55,716 bases of DNA from contig JANXBY010000058.1 in the NCBI GenBank assembly GCA_025060455.1, forward strand, positions 1-55,716, in the 5' to 3' direction. Source of the stretch: Armatimonadota bacterium. GTDB lineage: Bacteria; Sysuimicrobiota; Sysuimicrobiia; Sysuimicrobiales; Sysuimicrobiaceae. Both the position numbers and the translations under genes were made by a program. A model generated the notes under the pieces. That model worked only from the letters and a program-made list of their open reading frames with translations, did not search any database and was not told the origin of the DNA. Shown here piece after piece: positions 47,414-54,256 of this stretch (positions within the stretch are counted from its first letter, which is position 1; every line of letters begins with the position of its first letter).

Positions 47414-49342
47414 ATGGAACGGCTGCCGTTTCTGCAGATGTGTCGCTGGAAGTGTGGGTGGGCTTGCCGGACGGAGACTGCGAACCCCTCACAGGCCCCC
47501 ACGCTGGAGCAGGTACTGCAGGAAGCGTTCACCCGTCGAGAGTTTCTCCGCGGGATCCTCGGAGCGGCGATCGTCCTGGGCGTACCGGAGTGGTTCCGTC
47601 GGGCTGCGGAAGCCTCCGGGGGGACAGGGGTCCCGTTCATTCCGGTGGGACTGAGCCGGGACGATCGCGTGGCCGTGCCCAGCGGGTACCTGACGCGGGT
47701 GGTGGTGCGTTGGGGCGACCCGCTCTTTCGGGACGCACCGCCCTTCAACCCGGAGCGGCTTCAGCCAGAGGCACAGGCAACTCAGTTCGGATACAACTGT
47801 GACTTCGTGAGCTTCCTACCCCTGGGGCGGCGTGGGGGTGACCGGGGTCTGCTGTGGGTGAACCACGAGTACACCAACCCCGAGTTGATGTTCCCCGGGT
47901 ATCCGGCGGGCCGCCCGACTCGGGAGATGGTGGATGTGGAAATTGCGGCCCACGGGGGTTCGGTGGTGGAGGTACGGGCGGGTTCGGACGGGAACTGGGT
48001 GTACGTCCGGGAATCGCGCTTCAACCGTCGGGTCACTGGCGAGACGCTGTGCCTGATGACCGGACCAGCGGCCGGGCACGAGTGGACCCGGACACAGGAA
48101 GACCCTTCGGGAGTCCGGGTCCGGGGGACCCTGAACAACTGCGCGGGTGGGGTGACCCCGTGGGGTACGGTTCTGACGTGCGAGGAGAACTTCCACCAGT
48201 ACTTTGGGAACGCGGGACAGCTCCCCGCAGACGACCCCAGACGGCGGGTGCACGCGCGCTACGGGATCCCAGGCGGCGCCAGCGAACGCCGGTGGGAATT
48301 GCACCACCCGCGGTTCGACGTGGGCCGAGAGCCCAACGAACCCTTCCGGTTCGGGTGGGTGGTGGAGGTAGATCCGTACGACCCGACGTTCGTGCCGCGG
48401 AAGCGAACAGCCCTGGGCCGGTTCAAACACGAAGGAGCGACGGTGGTGGTGACGCGGGAACGGCGGGTCGTGGTCTACTCCGGAGACGATGAGCGGTTCG
48501 AGTACATCTACAAGTTCGTGTCCTCCAAGACGTTCCGGCCGGGGGATCGCGCTCACAACCTGACCCTCCTGGACGAGGGGACACTGTACGTGGCTCGGTT
48601 CTACCCGGACGGCACGGGCGAGTGGCTACCCTTGACCTTTGGCAACGGACCGCTCACCCCGGCCAACGGGTTCCGGAGCCAGGCAGATGTCCTTCTGAAC
48701 ACCCGGGGTGCCGCAGACCTCCTGGGCGCGACAAGGATGGATCGGCCGGAGGACATTGAGGCGCACCCGGTCACCGGAACCGTTTACGCGGTGTGCACCA
48801 ACAACGACCGCCGGACCCTGGCGCAGGTGGATCCCGCCAACCCGCGGGCGGTCAACCGCCATGGGCACATCCTGGAGATCTTTGAAGCCGGAGGCGACCA
48901 CGCGGCGACCCGTTTCCGCTGGCAGATCTTCCTCCTGTGTGGGAATCCGGCGGATCCCGACACGTACTTCGCGGGATACCCGAAGGAGCGCGTGAGCCCG
49001 ATCAGCTGCCCGGACAACATCGTCTTCGACCGCGTGGGCAACCTCTGGATCGCGACCGACGGACAGCCCGCCGCCCTCGGATACAACGACGGTCTGTACG
49101 TGGTGCCCGTGTCTGGCTCCCACCGGGGCCGGGTGTGGCAGTTCCTCAGCGGGCCCCTGGGCTGCGAGATCTGCGGTCCGGAATTCACTCCTGACTTCCG
49201 CACTCTGTTCGTGGCTGTCCAACATCCAGGCGAAGGGGGCACCTGGGAGCGTCCGCTCAGCCGGTGGCCGGACGGAGCCGTGCCGCCGAGACCCTCGGTC
49301 GTGGCGGTACGCCACCGGGAGGGGAGGGAAGTGGGGAGCTGA
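47414..49342 (+). CDS. phoX: PhoX-family alkaline phosphatase (DUF839), Tat-exported
   Basis: A 642-residue protein. TRREFLRGILGAAIVLGVP (about 37-55) is a twin-arginine signal. The mature part matches the PhoX beta-propeller: GYNCDFVSFLPL, LLWVNHEYTNPELMFPG, NNCAGGVTPWGTVLTCEENFHQYF (Cys and Glu metal-ligand region), DRPEDIEAHPVTGTVYAVCTNN and CPDNIVFDRVGNLWIATDG. PhoX enzymes use iron and calcium to release phosphate from organic esters outside the cytoplasm under phosphate starvation. The ATG follows CAGGAGGT, and an upstream Pho-box-like array plus the downstream PhoP/PhoR pair support regulation by phosphate. Confidence 0.92.
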   Translation: MERLPFLQMCRWKCGWACRTETANPSQAPTLEQVLQEAFTRREFLRGILGAAIVLGVPEWFRRAAEASGGTGVPFIPVGLSRDDRVAVPSGYLTRVVVRWGDPLFRDAPPFNPERLQPEAQATQFGYNCDFVSFLPLGRRGGDRGLLWVNHEYTNPELMFPGYPAGRPTREMVDVEIAAHGGSVVEVRAGSDGNWVYVRESRFNRRVTGETLCLMTGPAAGHEWTRTQEDPSGVRVRGTLNNCAGGVTPWGTVLTCEENFHQYFGNAGQLPADDPRRRVHARYGIPGGASERRWELHHPRFDVGREPNEPFRFGWVVEVDPYDPTFVPRKRTALGRFKHEGATVVVTRERRVVVYSGDDERFEYIYKFVSSKTFRPGDRAHNLTLLDEGTLYVARFYPDGTGEWLPLTFGNGPLTPANGFRSQADVLLNTRGAADLLGATRMDRPEDIEAHPVTGTVYAVCTNNDRRTLAQVDPANPRAVNRHGHILEIFEAGGDHAATRFRWQIFLLCGNPADPDTYFAGYPKERVSPISCPDNIVFDRVGNLWIATDGQPAALGYNDGLYVVPVSGSHRGRVWQFLSGPLGCEICGPEFTPDFRTLFVAVQHPGEGGTWERPLSRWPDGAVPPRPSVVAVRHREGREVGS

Positions 49343-49402
49343 GGAGGGAGGGAGGAGGCACCGCGTCCCGGTTGTCTACCCGCTCCGCGGTGGGATGTCA
49401 TC

Positions 49403-49439
49403 TCCGGCACGTCCCGCCGGCGAGGAGGCGGGTGCCGGG
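49403..49439 (+). terminator. GC hairpin downstream of phoX
   Basis: CCCGCC (49413-49418) pairs with GGCGGG (49427-49432) across an 8-base loop. The stem extends outward as TCCGGCA against TGCCGGG with a small bulge. There is no T-tract, so it may stop transcription weakly or protect the phoX mRNA 3' end. Confidence 0.45.
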
Positions 49440-49465
49440 CGCCCCTACGCGCGGGCCGCTGCGAA

Positions 49466-49529
49466 TCTCCGTCTGCCCTGGCCTTCCCCGTCCCACTTCC
49501 TAGACGGAGACCGGGGTTCGGGGTACGCT
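49466..49529 (+). promoter_or_regulatory. Promoter of the response-regulator gene with a 9-bp inverted repeat
   Basis: TAGACG (49501-49506) and TACGCT (49524-49529), 17 bases apart, form a promoter whose start would be at the ATG (49535), 5 bases further on. The -35 box lies within AGACGGAGA (49502-49510), the arm of an inverted repeat with TCTCCGTCT (49466-49474). This suggests a regulated, leaderless transcript. Confidence 0.5.
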
Positions 49530-49534
49530 TCCGT

Positions 49535-50236
49535 ATGGAGATGCAGCCGTACGGAGAGCCCTCCGCAGCCGCCCGGGTGCTGGTGGTGGAAGACGAGCGG
49601 CCGCTGGTCGACGCCATCCGGGTTGCGCTGGAACGGGAAGGTCACGTGGTGCTGACCGCACACGACGGTGCCTCGGGTCTGGAACGAGCGCTCCACGAAC
49701 CGGTGGACGTTGTCATTCTGGACGTTATGCTCCCCGGTATGAGTGGGTTCGAGGTGTGCCGGTTCCTGCGGCAGCGAAGCGATGTGCCCATCCTTCTGCT
49801 GACGGCCCGCGTGGACGAAACGGACCGAGTGGTGGGGCTCGACCTGGGTGCGGACGACTACATCACCAAGCCGTTCTCCATGCGGGAGCTCATGGCCCGG
49901 GTGCGAGCGGCCCTGCGGCGGAAGGGGCTGGCGCAGACGGCCAGGCTGGCTGTGGGCGACCTGGTGGTGGATCCCGCGCGGCACGAGGTGCGGTGCGGGG
50001 ACCGGGTGCTCCCCCTGAGTCCGAAGGAGTATGACCTCCTGGAAGTCCTGTCGCGACACGCCGGGCGGGTCCTCAGCCGCGGTCAGCTCCTGGAGCTGGT
50101 TTGGGGCTACGACTACGAGGGCGACGAGCGCACGGTGGACGTGCACGTGTCGTGGCTGCGGCGGAAGCTGCGGGAGGCGGGCTCCGCAGTGCGCATCGTG
50201 GCCGTCCGCGGGGTGGGCTACCGGCTGGAGCCCTGA
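49535..50236 (+). CDS. phoP: OmpR/PhoB-type response regulator (PhoP-like)
   Basis: A 233-residue regulator. The receiver domain carries VEDERPLVDAI (acidic pocket), the phospho-acceptor Asp in VVILDVMLPGMSGFE, and GADDYITKPFSMREL. The C-terminal winged helix (about 130-230) has LSPKEYDLLEVLSRHAGRVL, WGYDYEGDERTVDVHVSWLR and GVGYRLEP. It sits between phoX and a PhoR-like kinase, so phosphate control is inferred. ATG 49535 is preferred (see the promoter entry); ATG 49541 is an alternative. There is no ribosome site. Confidence 0.9.
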   Translation: MEMQPYGEPSAAARVLVVEDERPLVDAIRVALEREGHVVLTAHDGASGLERALHEPVDVVILDVMLPGMSGFEVCRFLRQRSDVPILLLTARVDETDRVVGLDLGADDYITKPFSMRELMARVRAALRRKGLAQTARLAVGDLVVDPARHEVRCGDRVLPLSPKEYDLLEVLSRHAGRVLSRGQLLELVWGYDYEGDERTVDVHVSWLRRKLREAGSAVRIVAVRGVGYRLEP

Positions 50237-50272
50237 CCGTCCCGCGAAGGCTCCACAGTCCCGGAGGTCTCC

Positions 50273-51562
50273 GTGAGCCCGTGGGTGTGGTGGGTGTGGG
50301 CACTGCCCGTGGCGGCGGCTGCCGTGTGGGCCTCTGTGTCGGGACCGCCGTGGGCCGCGGCCGCGGCGTGGGCCGCGGTCGCCGTCCTGGTGCTGGCAGG
50401 GTTGAGGGAGCGGACGTGGCGCCGGGCCATGCGCAGGGCGGCGCAGCAGGTGCGAGACGGCCGACCCGTGGAGGAGGACAACCCAGACGTCGCGGACCTG
50501 GCCGCGGCGGTGGAGTCGAGGCTTCGGGACCTCCGGGAAGGTTGGGAGGGGGCCCGGCGGGAGGCAGACCGGCTCCGGGAGGTGGTGGACAGCCTGCCCT
50601 GGGGCGTGGTGCTGGTTGACGGCCGGCGTCGGGTGGTCTGGATGAACCACTCTGCGGGGACGCTTTTGGGGGTGCATCGCGAACAGGCGCAGGACCTGTC
50701 TCCTGTCGCGATCTTCCGGCGGCACGAGGTCGACGACCTGCTGGAGCGCGCGCAGCAAAGAGGCGAAGCGACCCAGGACCTGGAGGGGGGCACCGTGCTG
50801 CGGGTGACGGTGCGGCAGCTGCGGTCGGGCGGGTTTGTGGTGGTGGTGCAGGACGTGACCTCCGACCGGCGCGCGGAGGCGGTGCGGCGAGACTTCGTGG
50901 CGAACGTGTCCCACGAGCTGCGCACCCCGCTGGCGTCCCTGCGAGCCATGACGGAGACGCTACGGGACGGCGGGCTGGAAGACCGGCAACTGGCAACCCG
51001 CTTCCTGGATCAGATGCTGCAGGAGGTGGACCGGATGAGCCGGCTGGTGAACAACCTCCTGGACCTCTCCGCCCTGGAGGCGGGCGTGGTGCGGTTGCGG
51101 TGGGAGGAGCTCCAAGTGGAAGCGCTCCTCGAGGCCGTGGTGAGGCGGTACGAACCCCTGGCTTCCCGGAAGGGCGTGAGCCTGGGGGTTCGATCCGGTG
51201 GGGAGCGGGTGTGGGGCGACCGGGAGCGCCTTGAGCAGGCCCTGGGCAACCTGGTGGACAACGCGGTGAAGTACACGCCCCCCGGCGGGCGGGTGGAGGT
51301 GGCGGCGGAGATCCGCGGCGACGAAGTCCACCTGGTGGTGGACGACACAGGCCCGGGCATCCCGGCCGAGCACCTGCCGCGGGTGTTCGAGCGGTTCTAC
51401 CGGGCGGACCCCGCCCGAAACCGAGCCGAGGGGGGGACAGGGCTAGGGCTGGCGATTACCAAGCACGTGGCCCTGGCCCACGGCGGCCGTGTGGAGGCGG
51501 CGAACCGGCCAGGGGGCGGTGCTCGGTTCGAGTTGGTGTTGCCCTCCCGCGCACGGCCCTGA
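50273..51562 (+). CDS. phoR: PhoR-like membrane histidine kinase with PAS domain
   Basis: A 429-residue kinase with two N-terminal membrane segments (about 4-22 and 27-46) and almost no extracytoplasmic loop, as in proteobacterial PhoR. A PAS domain (about 100-190) leads to the H box (FVANVSHELRTPLASLRAM, phospho-His near residue 218) and the ATPase domain: N box LGNLVDNAVKYTPPGGR, G1 VDDTGPGIP, F box FERFYRADPA and G2 GGTGLGLAITKH. The lack of a sensor loop suggests signal input from another protein, as from the Pst system. It lies 36 bases after phoP. Confidence 0.9.
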   Translation: MSPWVWWVWALPVAAAAVWASVSGPPWAAAAAWAAVAVLVLAGLRERTWRRAMRRAAQQVRDGRPVEEDNPDVADLAAAVESRLRDLREGWEGARREADRLREVVDSLPWGVVLVDGRRRVVWMNHSAGTLLGVHREQAQDLSPVAIFRRHEVDDLLERAQQRGEATQDLEGGTVLRVTVRQLRSGGFVVVVQDVTSDRRAEAVRRDFVANVSHELRTPLASLRAMTETLRDGGLEDRQLATRFLDQMLQEVDRMSRLVNNLLDLSALEAGVVRLRWEELQVEALLEAVVRRYEPLASRKGVSLGVRSGGERVWGDRERLEQALGNLVDNAVKYTPPGGRVEVAAEIRGDEVHLVVDDTGPGIPAEHLPRVFERFYRADPARNRAEGGTGLGLAITKHVALAHGGRVEAANRPGGGARFELVLPSRARP

Positions 51563-51578
51563 GCGCAGGGCGCGCGGG

Positions 51579-51607
51579 TTGTGGACTCCCGCGGGCCCTG
51601 CTATACT
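51579..51607 (+). promoter_or_regulatory. Promoter of the fluoride-riboswitch/crcB transcript
   Basis: TTGTGG (51579-51584) and TATACT (51602-51607) with a 17-base spacer place the transcription start near 51614, a few bases before the aptamer begins. Confidence 0.65.
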
Positions 51608-51619
51608 ACCTATGGTTTT

Positions 51620-51671
51620 GCGGCGATGGAGCTCGCCGGAACCGCCGCAGCCAGCGGCTGATGGCTCCTAC
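51620..51671 (+). ncRNA. Fluoride riboswitch aptamer (crcB motif)
   Basis: The sequence matches the fluoride-sensing crcB RNA. Stem GGCGA/TCGCC (51622-51626 with 51633-51637) carries the ATGGAGC loop, followed by GGAACC. The second stem is GCCGC/GCGGC (51644-51648 with 51654-51658). The conserved 3' segment is CTGATGGCTCCTAC. GGAGC (51628-51632) can pair with GCTCC (51664-51668) to form the pseudoknot. The downstream crcB gene encodes a fluoride exporter, which confirms the assignment. Confidence 0.95.
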
Positions 51672-51693
51672 CCGGCTCGGTAGGAGCTTTTTT
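51664..51693 (+). terminator. Intrinsic terminator of the fluoride riboswitch
   Basis: GCTCCTACC (51664-51672) pairs with GGTAGGAGC (51679-51687) around the 6-base loop CGGCTC, followed by six T (51688-51693). The 5' arm reuses the GCTCC that closes the aptamer pseudoknot. Fluoride binding and termination are therefore mutually exclusive: an ON switch. Confidence 0.95.
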
Positions 51694-51704
51694 GTTGCCG
51701 GGAC

Positions 51705-52076
51705 GTGAGGTACGCGCTCGTACTCCTCGGTGGCGCTCTGGGCGCGCTGGCCCGTTACGTGGTGGACGGGTGGGTGGTGAGTCGGCTTGACCTGGGCTTC
51801 CCGTTCGGGACCTTCGTGGTCAACGTGTCCGGAAGTTTCCTCCTGGGGGTGCTCTCTGTGCTCACCGCGGAGCGCCTCCTGGTGCCCTCGGAGTGGAGGT
51901 TGCTCCTGGGCGTCGGGGTGCTGGGGGCGTACACCACCTTCTCCACCTGGCAGTACGAGACCTTCCGGCTCCTGGAGGCCGGACAGTGGGGTGCAGGGCT
52001 GGCTAACCTCTTCGGCAGCGCCGGGGCCGGGTTCGCCGCACTTGCGCTGGGCGTGGTGGTTGGGCGCGCGCTGTGA
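51705..52076 (+). CDS. crcB: Fluoride exporter CrcB/Fluc
   Basis: A 123-residue protein with four membrane helices. GGALGALARYVVDGW, FPFGTFVVNVSGSFLLGVL and LGVLGAYTTFSTWQYETF are the Fluc signatures; the last includes the Phe-box and polar track residues. It forms a dual-topology dimeric fluoride channel that lowers cytoplasmic fluoride. The GTG start is 11 bases after the riboswitch terminator T-tract, with no strong ribosome site. Confidence 0.95.
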   Translation: MRYALVLLGGALGALARYVVDGWVVSRLDLGFPFGTFVVNVSGSFLLGVLSVLTAERLLVPSEWRLLLGVGVLGAYTTFSTWQYETFRLLEAGQWGAGLANLFGSAGAGFAALALGVVVGRAL

Positions 52077-52079
52077 GGC

Positions 52080-53672
52080 TCAGCGCCGGTCGGGCTGCGG
52101 GCGGTGGCGGTACAGGATCACCCGTACCTTCTCCAGGGTTACCAGTCCCTCTGTGATCATTTCGTCCAGGACCGGCAGGAAGCGTTCGATACGGTCTACT
52201 TCGTCTGCGATCTCCACCACCACGGGCAGGTCCTCGGAAAGGCGCAGGAGTTTCGCGGTGTGGATGCGGCTGCTGGCCCCAAACCCAGCGAGCCCGCGCA
52301 ACACGGTGGCGCCCGCCAACCCCATCTCGCGGGCCCGGAGCACGATCGCCTCATACAGCGGGCGGTCGTGCCACCGGTCCGACTCGCCCACGTAGACCCG
52401 CAGGAGCAGGCCTTCCTCGCTGAGCTTCATGGTGCCCCCCGGGCTGGATTCTCCGCCCACGCCGAGGGGCCCTGCGTCCCCGGCGGGGACCCCTCCACCT
52501 TGGGGCCGGGTGCGCGCGAACAGCAAGGCGGCGGCGACCTGCAGGGTCACCGCGAAGGCGGCCAGGTAGTCGGGGCGCAGGTCATACAGGACTCCCATGG
52601 CGGCGCTACCCGCGAACCACCCCGCCCCGTACACGGTGTGGAACAGTCCGAAGGCGGAGGCCCGGCGGTCCGGAGGAGCCATACGGGCCACCGCCGCGCG
52701 CAACACGGACTCCTGCAGCCCCATACCGGCTCCCCACAGGGCCATCCCGAACGCCGCTCCCACACCTCCTCCGAACACCACCAGCGGCGAAGCCGCTGCC
52801 GCCACCAGCGTCCCCAACGCCAGGACGGGTGTGCCGTGCCGGTCGAACCACCTCCCCAGCAACAGAGCTGCCCCCGCGTCGGTGGCCATAGCGACGGCGT
52901 ACAGGGCGGGGGTGGACGCGGCCGGCAGCAGCTCGCTCCGGCTGAGGTGGTAGGCCAGCAACGCGAAGTCGGGGAAGCCCGCCGCGAGCAGGGCCACGCC
53001 GAAGAGGTACCGTTTGGGAACGCGGGGGGACGCGCGACCCAGCTGAGCGGGCGGCCGCTCAAGTGCGGACGGGTGGGGAAGCTGCGCCCGCGCGCGGGCC
53101 AGCACCACCAGGCAGAGGACGGCGGGGGCCGCCAGGGCTGCAAACGCCTGGCGGAAACTTGCACCGGCGGCCAGCAGGCCTGCCACCCCCAGCGGACCGG
53201 CCACGGCTCCCACTTGGTCGAGGGCTTCATGCAGCCCGAAGGCCCAACCGGTGCCCAGCCGCGTCGCCGCGTGCGAGAGCATAGCGTCGCGGGGAGGTGT
53301 ACGGACGGCCTTGCCGGCACGCTCCAGGATCACCAGCGCCCCCGCGGGCTCCCAGCGGCCGGCCAGTGCCAGCGCGGGCACCGAGATCAGGTTCACCACG
53401 TATCCCCAGAACGTGAACGCCCAGTAGCGGCGCGTGCGGTCCGCCAGCCGGCCGGACACAAGCCGCAGGCCGTACCCGGCCAGTTCCCCAAGACCTGCCA
53501 CGAAGCCCACCGCGGTGGCCGAAGCTCCCAGGGCCAGCAGGTAGGGACCGAGAACGCTCCGGGCGCCCTCGTACGTGGCGTCCGCTAGCAGGCTGACAAC
53601 TCCCATCAGGAGCACGAACCGCGCCGCGGCGCGGTCCGCACGGTGCGGGGCAGAGGCCGGGGAGCGCTTCAC
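52080..53672 (-). CDS. MFS transporter fused to a C-terminal DUF190 domain
   Basis: A 530-residue protein. Residues about 15-400 form a 12-helix major-facilitator transporter (LLADATYEGARSVLGPYLL, GRLADRTRRYWAFTFWGY, TPPRDAMLSHA). From about residue 415, KLSEEGLLLRVYVGESDRWH through GASSRIHTAKLLRLSEDLPVVVEI is a complete DUF190 domain, a PII-like fold often encoded next to crcB. The internal ATG at 52430 has GGGGGG upstream, so a separate DUF190 protein (52430-52080) may also be made. The 3' end lies 4 bases from the convergent crcB stop. The GTG start overlaps the stop of the upstream gene (GTGA). The transported substrate is unknown. Confidence 0.85.
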   Translation of the reverse strand: MKRSPASAPHRADRAAARFVLLMGVVSLLADATYEGARSVLGPYLLALGASATAVGFVAGLGELAGYGLRLVSGRLADRTRRYWAFTFWGYVVNLISVPALALAGRWEPAGALVILERAGKAVRTPPRDAMLSHAATRLGTGWAFGLHEALDQVGAVAGPLGVAGLLAAGASFRQAFAALAAPAVLCLVVLARARAQLPHPSALERPPAQLGRASPRVPKRYLFGVALLAAGFPDFALLAYHLSRSELLPAASTPALYAVAMATDAGAALLLGRWFDRHGTPVLALGTLVAAAASPLVVFGGGVGAAFGMALWGAGMGLQESVLRAAVARMAPPDRRASAFGLFHTVYGAGWFAGSAAMGVLYDLRPDYLAAFAVTLQVAAALLFARTRPQGGGVPAGDAGPLGVGGESSPGGTMKLSEEGLLLRVYVGESDRWHDRPLYEAIVLRAREMGLAGATVLRGLAGFGASSRIHTAKLLRLSEDLPVVVEIADEVDRIERFLPVLDEMITEGLVTLEKVRVILYRHRPQPDRR

Positions 53673-54145
53673 GGTGCGGGTCGGAACCTCGTGATGTCCC
53701 GCCGAGGCTGGAAACGCGCCCGGACCTCCTGAGGGTCGCGGCCGCTGAGGACTTCCAGCGCCCGCAGCCAGCTGGCCGCCTGATCCTCGGTCAGGCCCTC
53801 GTGCCGGAAACGGTAGTCGTGCTTGCGCACCAGCTCCCCGAGGTCACCTTCCAGGCGGACGAGAGCTGGGCGGAGGTCCTGGAGCAGGCGCCTCAAGTCC
53901 CCTTCAGACTTCGACAGGGAGGCTGCCAGGATCAAGGGGGGAGCAAACAGGGCCGACGGACCGGCCAGGGCCCTGCGCACTTCGGGATCCGCCAGCCGAT
54001 CCAGCAGGGCCGCCAGGTAGGCCTTCGCCATGCGACAGGCGTGAACGGGATCCTGGCAGACGATGTCGACGCCCAGCACCGGGTTACGCTGCGCGGAGGG
54101 TCCCGCGCTGTCGGCTTGCTTGCCTGCCTCTTTCTCATGTACCAC
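53669..54145 (-). CDS. Hypothetical protein upstream of the MFS-DUF190 gene
   Basis: A 158-residue protein I do not recognise. It is mostly helical and charged, with a central hydrophobic stretch (GPSALFAPPLILAASLS) too short and polar-flanked to call a membrane helix confidently. No signal peptide or metal motif is seen. The GTG start lies 13 bases after a TAGCAT -10-like box on the minus strand. It is coupled to the MFS-DUF190 gene through GTGA, which suggests a shared function. An internal start near CRMAKAYLAALLD is possible. Confidence 0.6.
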   Translation of the reverse strand: MVHEKEAGKQADSAGPSAQRNPVLGVDIVCQDPVHACRMAKAYLAALLDRLADPEVRRALAGPSALFAPPLILAASLSKSEGDLRRLLQDLRPALVRLEGDLGELVRKHDYRFRHEGLTEDQAASWLRALEVLSGRDPQEVRARFQPRRDITRFRPAP

Positions 54146-54256
54146 CGGCGGCCCGCGGATGCTACAGTCAGCTCGGTGAGGGCCCAGCCAGCGCAGGGCG
54201 TGTGCGCAACTGAGCGGTCAACGCACCAGGGGGCGGAGCAGAGCCGGCAGGAACTC

